Shown here: piece after piece, positions 1-8,776 of the stretch | How the letters are laid out: every line of letters starts with the position of its first letter | How positions within the stretch are numbered: position 1 is the stretch's first letter | Assembly: GCF_900637975.1 (NCBI RefSeq) | Contig: NZ_LR134477.1 | Location: forward strand, 1,860,001-1,924,000 | DNA: 64,000 bases | Source: Actinomyces viscosus | GTDB lineage: Bacteria; Actinomycetota; Actinomycetes; Actinomycetales; Actinomycetaceae | Direction: 5' to 3' | The notes under the pieces: generated by a model | Databases searched by the model: none | Seen by the model: the letters and a program-made list of their open reading frames with translations, nothing else | Told to the model about the DNA's origin: nothing | Position numbers and translations under genes: made by a program

Positions 1-360
1 GTCGTAGGCATCACAGTTGGCACCGTAATGCAGGCCCCGCGCTCGGCGGAGCCTGTGCCGACTGTACCCAGGGGGCGGACGCCGCCATGACGAGACCGCC
101 GACAGAGGTGGCGAACAGAGGTTTTCGTTGCTGTGACGGCAATGTTCAGGAAAGTCCCCACCTCAACGGACGGTTGCGGCGCCCCATAATTACGCTGCAA
201 GTGAGTGACGAATTTCAACATTGTCGGACGGGACCTGGGTCCTAGCCCGTCCGGGCAGGCGTTCACGGGCCTCGCAGGGGCCTCGCGAGCCCCCTTCCCC
301 ACGAGCCCTCCACCGAGCCACCTGCACAGCGTCAGACCGGTTTCTCAGCCGGGATTTGCG
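1..360. other. Leader region upstream of menG
   Basis: No convincing coding region is seen. The menG reading frame stays open upstream to 205, but that stretch lacks a ribosome site and methyltransferase-like residues. It is best read as leader and promoter DNA. No clear -10/-35 pair could be picked. Confidence 0.4.
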
Positions 361-1098
361 ATGATGCTCCCCATGAGCCCTTCCCCCCTTCGAGCCAGCC
401 TCGCCAAGGACCCGCGTGAGGTCGCCGGGATGTTCGACGCCGTCGCGCGCCGCTACGACCTGTCCAATGACGTGATGAGCCTGTTCCAGGTGCACATGTG
501 GCGTCAGGTGACCCGTGCCGCCGTCGCCGCGGGGCCGGGGATGCGGGTCCTGGACCTGGCCGCGGGAACCGGCACCTCCTCGGTGGAGTACGCAGCCGAC
601 GGCGCCGAGGTCGTGGCCTGCGACTTCTCCACCGGCATGGTGGCGGAGGGCAAGCGCCGTCATCCTGAGATCGCCTTCGTGGCCGGGGATGCCACGGCGC
701 TGCCCTTCGCCGACGAGAGCTTCGACGTCGTCACCATCTCTTACGGGCTGCGCAATGTTCAGGACACGGCGCGGGCACTGTCGGAGATGCACCGGGTGAC
801 GGTGCCGGGCGGCCGGATCGTCATCGCGGAGTTCTCCACCCCGGTCTCACCTCCCTTCCGACGTCTGTACCGCTTCTACCTGGGCAGCGCACTGCCGACC
901 GCCGCCCGCGTGGTCTCATCCAACACCGAGGCCTATGACTACCTGGGCGAGTCGATCCTGGCCTGGCCGGACCAGCGGGAGTTGGCCGGCCTCATACACG
1001 AGGCCGGCTGGCGAAGCGTGGGCTACAAGAACCTCTCCGGCGGGATCGTCGCGGTCCACCGGGCCACCCGGCCCGAGCACGCCCGTGGCGAGCAGTGA
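361..1098 (+). CDS. menG: Demethylmenaquinone methyltransferase
   Basis: This is a class I SAM-dependent methyltransferase of the UbiE/MenG family, which catalyses the last step of menaquinone synthesis by C-methylation of demethylmenaquinone. The protein has the family N-terminus ([16 protein letters not shown]), the SAM-binding motif LDLAAGTGT, a motif containing GDATALPF, and the conserved YGLRNV segment. Its 245 residues match the usual family length. The start is placed at ATG 361, just before the conserved region; ATG 364 and 373 are possible alternatives. The menF start overlaps its 3' end, so the two form one transcription unit. The methyltransferase assignment is firm. The menaquinone rather than ubiquinone substrate is inferred from the neighbouring men genes. 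Confidence 0.93.
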   Translation: MMLPMSPSPLRASLAKDPREVAGMFDAVARRYDLSNDVMSLFQVHMWRQVTRAAVAAGPGMRVLDLAAGTGTSSVEYAADGAEVVACDFSTGMVAEGKRRHPEIAFVAGDATALPFADESFDVVTISYGLRNVQDTARALSEMHRVTVPGGRIVIAEFSTPVSPPFRRLYRFYLGSALPTAARVVSSNTEAYDYLGESILAWPDQRELAGLIHEAGWRSVGYKNLSGGIVAVHRATRPEHARGEQ

Positions 1099-2494
1099 GA
1101 ACTGGTCTGAGCAGGGTTTTGGGGCCGACGTCGTGAGGGCCGAGCACTGCCGGGTCGCGTCGCCGCGCCTGTCCTTCCACACCCACGAGCTGCCTGAGGA
1201 CGCGCTGGAGGGGCTGACGCTCATCGACCTGCTGGCGGGCCGTGCGGATGTCAGCTCCTGGGTGCACGAGGGGCGCGGGCTCATCGGCCTGGGCCGTGTC
1301 CTGGTGATCGAGGCCCACGGGGCGGACCGCATCGAGGCGCTGCGGGCCGCGTGGCGGGCCGTCGTCGGCGCGGCCTGGTGGCGTGATGCGCTGGTGCGCC
1401 CCGGAACCGGGCCGGTGGCGCTGGGCGCGATCACCTTCTCCCCCGCCTCCAAGCAGTCCTCGGTCCTGGTTGTTCCCGAGATCCTCGTCGGGCTCGACGA
1501 CTCCGGCGCCTGGCTGACGACCGTGGTGCCGGAGGCTGACGACGGAACCGAGCCGGAGCACCCGGATCCCGAGATGCTCCTGAGGGCGATGGTGGCGCAG
1601 GCGCGCGCAGCGGTTGACCGGGAGCGAGCCGGCGATGCCAGGGACTCCGGTGGCGCTGCCGCTGTCGAGACCGGAGCGCTTAGCGAGGAGCAGTGGTGCC
1701 AGGCTGTCTCCACCACGCAGGAGCGGATGCGCACGGGGCAGGCCCGCAAGGTGGTTCTGGCCCGTGACGTGCTGGTTGGCCCGAGCAGGCTGCTGGCCAC
1801 CGGTACGGTGCTGCGGCGCCTGGCCCGTGACTACCCCTCCACCTGGGTCTTCGCCGTCGACCAGATGGTGGGGGCCAGCCCTGAGCTGCTGCTGCGTCTG
1901 CGGGATCGGCGCCTCATCAGCAGGGTGCTGGCCGGTACTGCCCGCCGGCACGCCGGTGAGGACGCTCTGGCGACGGCGCGCCTGGCGTCCTGGCTGGAGG
2001 GCTCGGAGAAGAACAACCGGGAGCATGAGCTGGCCCGGGAGTCAGCGATCACGGCGCTGGAGCCGCTGTGCTCGGTGGTGGAGGCCCCGGCCCGCTTCGT
2101 GCTGACGCTGCCGAATGTGCTGCACCTGGCGAGCGACGTCACCGGGGTCGTCGCCGGGGACACCGGGGCGCTGGCGCTGGTGGACGCGCTGCACCCGACG
2201 GCGGCCGTGTGCGGGACGCCGACTCAGGCGGCGGCGCGCCTCATTGAGGAGGCCGAGTCCATGGACCGGGGGCGTTACGCCGGGCCGGTGGGCTGGGTGG
2301 ACTGGCACGGCGAGGGCGAGTGGTGCATCGCGCTGCGCAGTGCCCAGCTGCCCCCGGAGGGTCCTGGACCGCAGTCCCCCGCGAGGGTGTTCGGGGGCGG
2401 CGGCATCATGCCGGACTCCGAGCCGGTCGATGAGCTGGCGGAGACGACCGCCAAGATGCGCCCCATGCTGGGGGCGCTGGGCGTGCCCGGCTGA
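1085..2494 (+). CDS. menF: Isochorismate synthase
   Basis: This is a chorismate-utilising enzyme that converts chorismate to isochorismate, the entry step of menaquinone synthesis. The C-terminal half carries the family motifs ASPELLLRL, the region around GTARRH, the segment with GSEKNNREH, the VTGVV strand, the [11 protein letters not shown] motif and the glycine-rich FGGGGI near the end. The N-terminal 180 residues are variable, as usual in this family. GTG 1085 overlaps the end of menG by 14 bp and gives 469 residues, slightly long for the family. A later internal start near residue 17 cannot be excluded. Salicylate synthase is a less likely alternative, because the gene is coupled to menG. 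Confidence 0.9.
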   Translation: MASSENWSEQGFGADVVRAEHCRVASPRLSFHTHELPEDALEGLTLIDLLAGRADVSSWVHEGRGLIGLGRVLVIEAHGADRIEALRAAWRAVVGAAWWRDALVRPGTGPVALGAITFSPASKQSSVLVVPEILVGLDDSGAWLTTVVPEADDGTEPEHPDPEMLLRAMVAQARAAVDRERAGDARDSGGAAAVETGALSEEQWCQAVSTTQERMRTGQARKVVLARDVLVGPSRLLATGTVLRRLARDYPSTWVFAVDQMVGASPELLLRLRDRRLISRVLAGTARRHAGEDALATARLASWLEGSEKNNREHELARESAITALEPLCSVVEAPARFVLTLPNVLHLASDVTGVVAGDTGALALVDALHPTAAVCGTPTQAAARLIEEAESMDRGRYAGPVGWVDWHGEGEWCIALRSAQLPPEGPGPQSPARVFGGGGIMPDSEPVDELAETTAKMRPMLGALGVPG

Positions 2495-2579
2495 GTCCCA
2501 CTCAATGCGCCGACGAACGAGCAGATCCTGAACGCCAATACTCAGGACAAGGCCGCACGAGCTCTGTTACCGTTCCTTT

Positions 2580-2915
2580 ATGGATTCTTCCACTGAACAG
2601 TCAGTTGCGGGCGAGCCTCAACGCCCCATCATTCCGCCCGTGGTATATCTGCCGTGCCGTACGCCGGGAGAGTGGGGCGCCGAGGTGGAGATGCGCCGCA
2701 CGAAGGACGGGCGGACCGCGCTGCTGGCATATACCGCTCTGGACCGTCTCGCGGACTGCATGGGACCACACCAACCGTGGATCCTGTGTCATACGAACCG
2801 ACTCCATGAGCTTGAAGCAGACCATCCATACGATGTCATCTACCTTGACATGGCCATGCCCAAGGAACTATGGCGCGGACCCGACGAAGAAGACGATGGG
2901 AGACTCAGCCGATGA
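2580..2915 (+). CDS. SAV_915-like small protein at head of a type VII toxin locus
   Basis: This 111-residue protein has the pattern VVYLPC, DGRTALLAYT and LDRL..C, followed by QPW. That resembles the actinobacterial SAV_915/SseB-like family of unknown function. It has no signal peptide or membrane segment. Its stop overlaps the next start (ATGA at 2912-2915), so it is translationally coupled to the small helical protein downstream and is probably part of the toxin operon. The family name is from pattern memory. A role as chaperone or regulator of the locus is only inferred from position. No good ribosome site precedes ATG 2580. Confidence 0.6.
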   Translation: MDSSTEQSVAGEPQRPIIPPVVYLPCRTPGEWGAEVEMRRTKDGRTALLAYTALDRLADCMGPHQPWILCHTNRLHELEADHPYDVIYLDMAMPKELWRGPDEEDDGRLSR

Positions 2916-3214
2916 CCCAGAAACAGTTGAAGGTAGACTACGACGCAGCCCAGAAAGTAAAAAACGCTTTCATCGACGCAGAATCCGACTTGACGGCCAA
3001 CGCCGATAGCATACCCACCTCCGAAAAGTACGGAGAAGGAGAAACCTACATCACTTTCGCTCTAACAAGTTTCGGAGAAGCCTCAGGAACCTTCGGACAG
3101 GCAGCCGACTACGGGGCCACCGCGATCCGCGATGGAGTAAGTTCTCTTGGCGATGTCGACGCAGAAACCGCCGCTAACATCCGCAAACTTGCCGAGGAGA
3201 CACCAAATGGCTAA
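2912..3214 (+). CDS. Small WXG100/ESX-like helical protein
   Basis: This acidic protein of 100 residues is predicted mostly helical, lacks a signal peptide and has a glycine/serine break in the middle. This is the general build of WXG100/EspC-type partners that travel with type VII secretion substrates. A canonical WXG motif is not present. ATG 2912 overlaps the previous stop and follows a GGGAG stretch. The gene overlaps the following start at 3207 by 8 bp, so the three genes are tightly coupled. The likely role is secretion partner or targeting factor for the 383-residue protein downstream. Codon use is clearly more AT-rich than menF, suggesting transfer. Confidence 0.6.
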   Translation: MTQKQLKVDYDAAQKVKNAFIDAESDLTANADSIPTSEKYGEGETYITFALTSFGEASGTFGQAADYGATAIRDGVSSLGDVDAETAANIRKLAEETPNG

Positions 3215-4358
3215 TACTAATACGACCGAAATTGACACACTAATTGACGCCAGCCCTGCAGACATACATGCAGCAGCAGAATGGCTAGGTAAACTCAAGA
3301 CCGGATTCGAAGAGGCCAGCACTAGCCTCAGAAATACATCACTTGATCGCCTCGACTTAACCGGAGAGTTCGGAGTCGCACTTAACGACTACATCAACGA
3401 CATCTGCGCAGGCTGCGATGACGCCGCCGAAGAACTCACCCCCACTATTGACACCATCGAGTCTTGGCACGATCAAGTGGTTTGGCGAAAGCAAGATATG
3501 GCCGGCTATCGAGACGACGCCAAAGCGGGAGAGCTGACCGTCCGAGATGATCGCTACATCCAAGCACCCGAGTCAGTCTCAGACCCAGGAAACGCCCCGA
3601 AGAATGCTACAGCTACACAAAAGAGCACTTGGCAAACCGCTCACGATAATTACGAAAAATACCTGGAGAAGAAAAAGGTCTTCGACAGCCTACAAAATGA
3701 TGTGAACGCGACTCGCAAACAACTTACCGACTGGGTCGCCCAGCACATGACAATCAGTGAAACTTCCCCTCTGTATGAACTTCAAGTGAAGGCAATGCAA
3801 GACGGGTCAATCAAGATAGGCGAACTTGTAATTGAGAACAAGTTCTACGGCACACCTTTTGATAAACTTGTCAAAAGAGCCACTCCAGCGGCAGCTGCAC
3901 GCGCAGCAGCCAAATCAGGAAACCCGCAAGTAAGGGCAGGTAAAAAACCTCCGAATCCAGATTCGGTGGCTAGACGAGCCGAAGCATCAGCCCGCGCCAA
4001 AGGCGGCTCACCTACACTTACGGCCAAGGCAAAAAAAATCGCACAGCGCACAGGCACCACTTTAACCTTGGCGCTTTCTGGATGGGAAATTTATAACGGA
4101 AAATCTCCAAGTCAAGTTGGATTAGAGACAGTTGCGGGTTTTGCCGCCGGAGCAGTAGTCACCGCAGCGGTCGCCGCCACGCTTCCCGCTTTGGGTACTG
4201 CGGCAGTTGTTGTACTGGTCGGCGGCGCAGTCTCTTGGGGCGTAGGAAAAGCGTATGAAAGTTGGGTTCCACTCAGAACCCGGGAACGCATCGACGAGGG
4301 AATCAAGGACGTTTGGAATGCCGCTGTAGGATCAGCATGGAAAGCCGTATTCGGGTGA
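3207..4358 (+). CDS. Candidate type VII-secreted toxin with C-terminal hydrophobic domain
   Basis: This 383-residue protein starts at ATG 3207 behind a strong GAGGAGA ribosome site. Residues 1-110 form a helical, signal-peptide-free region like ESX substrates. Residues 150-215 are charged and coiled-coil-like, and residues 230-290 are Ala/Lys-rich. The last 80 residues contain two long Gly/Ala/Val stretches (around AGFAAGAVVTAAVAA and VVVLVGGAVSWGVG), followed by an amphipathic tail with VPLRTRERIDEGIKD. A hydrophobic hairpin at the C-terminus suggests a membrane-inserting toxin. By analogy with membrane-depolarising type VII toxins, the membrane proteins downstream would be immunity factors. 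The tail is duplicated at 7598-7816. No enzymatic motif is visible, and the toxin role is inferred. Confidence 0.55.
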   Translation: MANTNTTEIDTLIDASPADIHAAAEWLGKLKTGFEEASTSLRNTSLDRLDLTGEFGVALNDYINDICAGCDDAAEELTPTIDTIESWHDQVVWRKQDMAGYRDDAKAGELTVRDDRYIQAPESVSDPGNAPKNATATQKSTWQTAHDNYEKYLEKKKVFDSLQNDVNATRKQLTDWVAQHMTISETSPLYELQVKAMQDGSIKIGELVIENKFYGTPFDKLVKRATPAAAARAAAKSGNPQVRAGKKPPNPDSVARRAEASARAKGGSPTLTAKAKKIAQRTGTTLTLALSGWEIYNGKSPSQVGLETVAGFAAGAVVTAAVAATLPALGTAAVVVLVGGAVSWGVGKAYESWVPLRTRERIDEGIKDVWNAAVGSAWKAVFG

Positions 4359-4498
4359 GGCCTTCGACAATTCAGTTATAGTTTCACATCTCAACCGTAT
4401 ATAGATGAAGACTGATAGTTGGACCACAATCCCAGCTTTATCCATATCACCGCCCAAGGACAGCTCATTCATTAATCTCCACAGTAAGTTTGTAAACC

Positions 4499-4750
4499 AT
4501 GATTCGCAAGGGACAGATACGACAGCAGCGTGTTTACGTAAAATTTACGAGCAACAACCACACAGTCGCTGGAGCTAGGGATATTCATCGCTATTTCTCC
4601 AACATTAATCACAGCAAACACTCTTCATACATAAAACACTCGAGACTTATGGCGGTTCCAACTAGATTGGAAACAATGGGCGCAATAGCCTCCCACTACC
4701 TTGTATCACCTTTTTGCATCAGGAACCTCACTCGGCTCAGGTTCTCCTTG
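4499..4750 (+). pseudogene. Remnant of a fourth immunity-like membrane protein gene, cut by an IS
   Basis: This AT-rich open stretch ends exactly at the left target duplication of the IS at 4751. Its last 36 or so residues align without gaps to the membrane protein encoded at 5696: a P, the L..xG.I pattern, a YL pair and the end LTRLRFSL against LTRQRISL. The copy at 7937 has GTRLRISL at the same place. No clear homologous continuation was found after the IS, and the 5' half is not recognisable. It therefore looks like a decayed paralogue that the IS later entered. This is a visual alignment only. Confidence 0.5.
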
Positions 4751-5627
4751 AAGGTTATTCAGGGGAGGGTGTTGGGGTTTGGGTGGGTGTGTTATGCAGG
4801 GGTGATGGCTCGTTCCTGTGGGAGAATTCTTGTCGCCAGACAAAGCCCCTATGGAAACGAGCCATCGCCGTGAAGTGTACCACCGGGCTGAGTGCCCATC
4901 AGTTCGCCGAGCTGACCCAGTGGATCAGCCAGAGCAAACCGCTCCACACCATCCCGGCGATCCTCGGGGTGGCCGGGTCGCTGCAGGCGACGCTGATCTA
5001 CCTGCGCCACAACCTTCCCCAGGCTGTCATCGGTGAGCTGCTCGGCGTGTCCCAGCCCACCGTCTCCCGGGCCGTCAAGACCCTGACTGAGCTGGTCACC
5101 CGCGCCCTGGACGGCTACCTCATCACCGCCGAGGAGGTCGCCCCGGGCTGCGACTACGTCCTGGACGGCACCCTGATACCCTGCTGGAGCTGGAAGGCCC
5201 ACCCCGAGCTGTGGTCGGGCAAGCACAAGCGCACCGGGCTCAACGTCCAGGTCCTGGTCACCCCCGCCGGTCGTCTGGTGTGGGTCTCGGATCCCTGCCC
5301 GGGCTCAACCCATGACGTCGCCGCCCTGGACGCCTCCGGCCTGCTCGAGGACCTCGACGTCAGCGGGTGGGTCGCCGACAAGGGCTACATCGGACGAGGG
5401 ATGATCACCCCACCAAGGAAGCCGGCCGGCAAAAAGCTCTCCGACACCGCCAAGAAGGTCAGCCGCAGCATCAACCGGGTCAGGTACATAGTCGAGCAGG
5501 TCAACGCCCACATCAAGACCTGGAAGATCCTCAAGGAGGACTACCGACGCCCCCTGAACACATTCCCACAAACCATCACAGCCACCCTCCTGCTATACAC
5601 CTACACCACCACCCCCTGAATAACCTT
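4751..5627 (+). mobile_element. IS5/DDE_4-type insertion sequence, complete
   Basis: The 877-bp element has 15-bp terminal inverted repeats (AAGGTTATTCAGGGG at the left; the complement ends at 5627). It is flanked by a 5-bp direct repeat CCTTG at 4746-4750 and 5628-5632. It carries one transposase gene on the plus strand. A decayed relative lies at 18164-18695. The element is GC-rich compared with the surrounding DNA. Confidence 0.88.
4870..5619 (+). CDS. IS5-type DDE transposase
   Basis: The transposase has an N-terminal helix-turn-helix (LLGVSQPTVSRAVKTL) followed by a DDE_4-type catalytic core. The first Asp is in YVLDGTL, and STHDVAAL follows. The second Asp is in ADKGYIG and the Glu is in YIVEQVNAH. 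GTG 4870 gives 249 residues and matches the start inferred from the decayed copy near 18275. The frame is open further upstream through the inverted repeat, so a longer product is possible. All catalytic residues appear present, so the protein may be active. Confidence 0.85.
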   Translation: MKCTTGLSAHQFAELTQWISQSKPLHTIPAILGVAGSLQATLIYLRHNLPQAVIGELLGVSQPTVSRAVKTLTELVTRALDGYLITAEEVAPGCDYVLDGTLIPCWSWKAHPELWSGKHKRTGLNVQVLVTPAGRLVWVSDPCPGSTHDVAALDASGLLEDLDVSGWVADKGYIGRGMITPPRKPAGKKLSDTAKKVSRSINRVRYIVEQVNAHIKTWKILKEDYRRPLNTFPQTITATLLLYTYTTTP

Positions 5628-5695
5628 CCTTGAGTCAGATCAGACAGGAATCACGTTATGCGTAGTACGAATATCGAAAACCACAAGACCCGTCA

Positions 5696-6472
5696 ATGAA
5701 GAAAACAAGACTACACTCCGCCGAAAAAGCTGACGAGGGACGTTCCAAAGGGGTTAACCTATTCCTATTTTGTCTTTTTCTTGCCATTGCTGCCGGCTGC
5801 GGCGCATTCCACTACAGTGAGTATGTCACTGGATTCTCATTTCTGTATCTGTCCGCACCGATTGCGTCACTATATCTTTCGCAGTTTTATTTAAGGAAGA
5901 GCGCACATGAAATCTGTCATTTTTGGCGTCACAGTGAGCGCGGCGTGGTTCTGACGACTACAAAGACATTAGTCAATTGGGAACTTGGGACACTGCTGCT
6001 AGTGAGTCTCTCCTGCCCTCTTGGCATCGTAGCCTGGGTCCTACGACAACGCGGTGAATGGATCGGACCAGCTGCTCTTCTCATCATTGGATCGATAGGT
6101 GTTCGATACTTGATGCCTATCGTTCGAGCACGAGGGCTCACTCGACAGAGAATTTCCCTTACTAAGAGCGGTATCGAGCTCACTCAAATCGACGGACACA
6201 CGGACGTTATCCCCTGGAAGGCCCACCCACATCTCATGGGCATCCACCAGGGTGATGCGATCATCACCCTCAAGAGCCGCCAGGAGATCCGTTACCCCGT
6301 CGGCTACCTCCCCATGGGCATGCGCCAGCTCGAACGTCTCCTGAGCACCTTCTCCACCGACGGCCGGCTGCGCGCCAAGCTCTCAGGACCCGAGGCCCTC
6401 AGCACCGTCCTCGCCGTCCTGGAACCCACCGAGGAAGAACGGACCGACGGCTCCTGGACCTGGGGCCGCTAG
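5696..6472 (+). CDS. Candidate immunity membrane protein, copy 1
   Basis: This 258-residue protein has four hydrophobic segments at roughly residues 20-38, 44-62, 97-116 and 121-140. A soluble C-terminal domain of about 115 residues contains the shared patterns IDGHTDVIPWKAHP and RYPVGYLP. The last 45 residues are nearly identical to the proteins at 7937 and 8777. Position downstream of a hydrophobic toxin candidate and its multiplicity suggest an immunity protein, comparable to arrays of immunity paralogues behind other type VII membrane toxins. The stop codon TAG at 6470-6472 is completed by the first base of the IS630 element, so the natural C-terminus has been lost; the paralogues run 4 to 10 residues further. 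Confidence 0.6.
   Translation: MKKTRLHSAEKADEGRSKGVNLFLFCLFLAIAAGCGAFHYSEYVTGFSFLYLSAPIASLYLSQFYLRKSAHEICHFWRHSERGVVLTTTKTLVNWELGTLLLVSLSCPLGIVAWVLRQRGEWIGPAALLIIGSIGVRYLMPIVRARGLTRQRISLTKSGIELTQIDGHTDVIPWKAHPHLMGIHQGDAIITLKSRQEIRYPVGYLPMGMRQLERLLSTFSTDGRLRAKLSGPEALSTVLAVLEPTEEERTDGSWTWGR
6323..6463 (+). repeat. Near-identical 3' gene segment, first of three copies
   Basis: About 140 bp encoding the C-termini of the three membrane proteins is almost identical at 6323-6463, 8567-8707 and 9416-9557. The core encodes RLRAKLSGPEALSTVLAVLE and shows hardly any silent differences. The 5' two thirds of the same genes are AT-rich and strongly diverged. The segment has host-like GC content and could act as a recombination handle. 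Confidence 0.85.
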
Positions 6473-7595
6473 TGTCTTGTGTTGTTAGTTTGTTTTTGGT
6501 TGGCATTTGGTGAGGATCTCGTCGGGGGTCTTGGTCCAGTTCAATGGGTGGCAGCGCTGGTTCCAGCCATTGATGAAGGCGCGGATCTTGGTGCTGAGGT
6601 CCTTGACGGAGGTGAAGACTCCTCGGCGGATGGCCGCACGGTCGATGACGGACAAGAAGATCTCGACCATGTTGAGCCAGGAGGCGCTGGTGGGGGTGAA
6701 GTGGACGTGGACGCGGGGGTTGGCCTCCAGCCAGGCGCGCACCTCGGGGGTCTTGTGGGTTGCGTAGTCGTCCATCACCAGGTGCAGCTCGTCGTCGGGG
6801 TAGGCGCGCGTGACCTGGCGCAGGAAGACGAGCAGCTCGGTACTGCGGTGGCGGGGCTTGCAGGCGGCTGTGACGCGGCCGGTGGCGACCTCCAGGGCGG
6901 CGAACAGGGTGGAGGTGCCGTGCCGGGTGCAGTCGTGGGTGCGCCGCTCGATCCTGCCCGGCGCCATGGGCAGCATCGGGGCGGTGCGGTCCAGGGCCTG
7001 GATCTGGGACTTCTCGTCGACGCACAGCACCACGGCGTTGTCCGGGGGTGCCAGGTACAGGCCCACCACGTCGGTGACCTTGGCAACCAGCTCGGGATCG
7101 GTGGAGTACTTCAAGGTCCCCGACCTCCAGGGCTGGATCCCATAGCTGCGCCACACCCGCGCCACGGTGGCGTTGCCGATGCCCAGGTGACGGGCCAGCA
7201 GCCGGCTCGACCAGTGCGTGACCCCGTACCTCTTGGGAGGTGGCGCCAAGGTAGCGGCCACGACCCGCTCCCGAGGCACCTGCCTGGGACGCCCCGAGCG
7301 GGGCGCGTCCTCCAGCCCCCGCACACCCCCGGCCTGGTAGCGGCGCCGCCAGGAGACCACCGTGGGGACGCTGACCCCCACCGCCTGCGCGATCCGACTG
7401 TTAGCCACCCCCTGAGCAGCCAGGAGCACGATCCGCGCCCGCCGCGCCAAACCAGCCGGCACCGTCGTGGCACGCAGCCAGGACTCGAGCACCTCCAGGT
7501 CACCCTCACGCAGAACCAGTCCAGGAGCAGGTCTATTCGCCATACCCCCCATCATCCTAAACACCAACCACAAAACAACTAACGACACGCGACAC
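6472..7595 (-). mobile_element. IS630-family insertion sequence, first type
   Basis: The 1,124-bp element is flanked by TA dinucleotides (6470-6471 and 7596-7597), the normal IS630/Tc1 target. Its imperfect inverted repeats begin GTGTCTTGTGTTGTTAGTT on the left and GTGTCGCGTGTCGTTAGTT on the right. The single transposase gene reads on the minus strand. It separates membrane protein copy 1 from the tail of a second toxin gene. The missing toxin 5' part shows that a deletion accompanied or followed the insertion. Confidence 0.88.
6485..7543 (-). CDS. IS630-family transposase
   Basis: The product is about 352 residues from ATG 7543; the frame is open upstream to 7588. The N-terminal helix-turn-helix region has ARRARIVLLAAQGVANSRIA and a winged-helix repeat. 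The C-terminal DDE core carries Asp in LCVDEKSQIQ, Asp in LVMDDYATHK and Glu in SWLNMVEIFLS. Length and motifs fit an intact IS630-type enzyme. It is unrelated at close range to the second IS630 transposase at 57684. Confidence 0.88.
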   Translation of the reverse strand: MANRPAPGLVLREGDLEVLESWLRATTVPAGLARRARIVLLAAQGVANSRIAQAVGVSVPTVVSWRRRYQAGGVRGLEDAPRSGRPRQVPRERVVAATLAPPPKRYGVTHWSSRLLARHLGIGNATVARVWRSYGIQPWRSGTLKYSTDPELVAKVTDVVGLYLAPPDNAVVLCVDEKSQIQALDRTAPMLPMAPGRIERRTHDCTRHGTSTLFAALEVATGRVTAACKPRHRSTELLVFLRQVTRAYPDDELHLVMDDYATHKTPEVRAWLEANPRVHVHFTPTSASWLNMVEIFLSVIDRAAIRRGVFTSVKDLSTKIRAFINGWNQRCHPLNWTKTPDEILTKCQPKTN

Positions 7596-7597
7596 TA

Positions 7598-7816
7598 GCT
7601 ACAGCAGCAACTGTCGCCGTTGTAGGCAGTGCACCCGCATGGGTCCCAATCGCCGCAGGAGTCGTTGTAGGAACAGCAGCAGCCGCAGGCATAGGATGGG
7701 TCTACGAAAATTGCGTCCCCCTCCGCACAAGAGAGAAAATTGATGAAGGCATCAAGGATGCTGCAGGCTGGGTGGGCGACACGGCTTACGCAGGATGGAA
7801 AGCAGTGTTCGGATAG
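7598..7816 (+). pseudogene. C-terminal remnant of a second hydrophobic-tail toxin
   Basis: Directly right of the IS630 end, the plus-strand frame ending at TAG 7814-7816 reads as a Gly/Ala/Val-rich hydrophobic stretch followed by YENCVPLRTREKIDEGIKD and WKAVFG. The end of the protein at 3207-4358 reads YESWVPLRTRERIDEGIKD and WKAVFG. The two tails are clearly homologous but differ at many positions. The 5' part is absent, so this is an orphan toxin tip. A start codon and ribosome site are lacking. It shows that the locus once held at least two toxin-immunity pairs. Confidence 0.75.
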
Positions 7817-7936
7817 AGCATTATCTATTAGCTTGCATTTCTGCATCACTAATACGACAAGATTCACCGACACACCTAGGCGAATTTTCATAAATTCCAC
7901 ACCAACCCCACAACATTAGAATATTGAGCACAGATA

Positions 7937-8743
7937 ATGGCGCACCACTCTCGGATTGATCCGATGGCCCTAGCAGACAAGAGGAGAAATGTCTTGCTAG
8001 CAATACTGGCCCTAATCTGCCTCTTTGTGGCCCTCATATCTCTTTTTCCCTACCGAACCGGCAACACCCCTGCGTTGATAGGCCTTCTTTATATGGTCTT
8101 CTTCATAGCATGTACCATGCTATCTCTACTTGCGCTAAGGCGCCAGATTTCTACAGGAATACTGCATTGGACCAGTAATGGAATGCGAGTAGAACTAATT
8201 GCTCCGCCAGTATTGATCTGGGCAGAAGTGGGCACACTTTCCCTACTTGCGTTCTCCAGCGTTGTGAGCATGATTGTTGCAATGCTTGGGCCGCGTGGCG
8301 CATGGATGATTCCATTTGGATTGGCAACATTGGGCGTAATTGGCATGTGTTACCTTTTTCCAATTCTCCGCCCAAGGTGCGGCACTCGGCTGAGAATCTC
8401 TCTCAGCAACAATGGAGTCGAACTCACCCAAATCAATGGACGTACGGAAATCATTCCATGGCAGGCCCACCCACGCCTCACCGGAGTGTATCAGGGATAC
8501 GCAGTGATTGCTATCAAGAACCACGAAGACCTGCGCTACCCCATCGGCTACCTACCCCTGAGCATGCGCCAGTTCGAGCGCCTCTTGGGCACCTTCTCCA
8601 GAAGTACCCGCCTGCGCGCCAAGCTCTCAGGCCCCGAGGCCCTCAGCACCGTCCTCGCCGTCCTGGAACCCACCGAGGAAGAACTCACCGACGGATCCTG
8701 GACCTGGAGTTCTAGCGGAGTTACAGCAAAGACCTTACAATAG
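7937..8743 (+). CDS. Candidate immunity membrane protein, copy 2
   Basis: This 268-residue protein has four predicted membrane helices (about residues 18-38, 42-62, 95-115, 120-142). Its C-terminal soluble domain has INGRTEIIPWQAHP and RYPIGYLP and the conserved 45-residue tail. It follows the orphan toxin tail by 120 bp, repeating the toxin-then-membrane-protein order seen at 3207/5696. ATG 7937 has no good ribosome site, and ATG 7964 is an alternative. The protein ends with a unique 10-residue extension after the shared DGSWTW. An immunity role is inferred from position and paralogy. Confidence 0.6.
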   Translation: MAHHSRIDPMALADKRRNVLLAILALICLFVALISLFPYRTGNTPALIGLLYMVFFIACTMLSLLALRRQISTGILHWTSNGMRVELIAPPVLIWAEVGTLSLLAFSSVVSMIVAMLGPRGAWMIPFGLATLGVIGMCYLFPILRPRCGTRLRISLSNNGVELTQINGRTEIIPWQAHPRLTGVYQGYAVIAIKNHEDLRYPIGYLPLSMRQFERLLGTFSRSTRLRAKLSGPEALSTVLAVLEPTEEELTDGSWTWSSSGVTAKTLQ

Positions 8744-8776
8744 ATCAGTGACACCGCCTCACGAAGACTTCAACAC

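Noticed and set aside
4499..4873. A 124-codon gene running into the IS
   Set aside because: The part beyond 4750 is the IS inverted repeat and transposase leader. The upstream part is better explained as an immunity-gene remnant.
6479..7582. Plus-strand open frame of 367 codons over the IS630 transposase
   Set aside because: It is antisense to a complete transposase with all catalytic motifs and shows only His/Gly/Val-rich shadow composition.
7595..7900. Cys-rich minus-strand open frame of 101 codons
   Set aside because: It is the antisense of the orphan toxin tail on the plus strand, and its Cys runs come from the complement of GCA/GCC codons. The plus-strand frame has clear homology to the 3207 protein.
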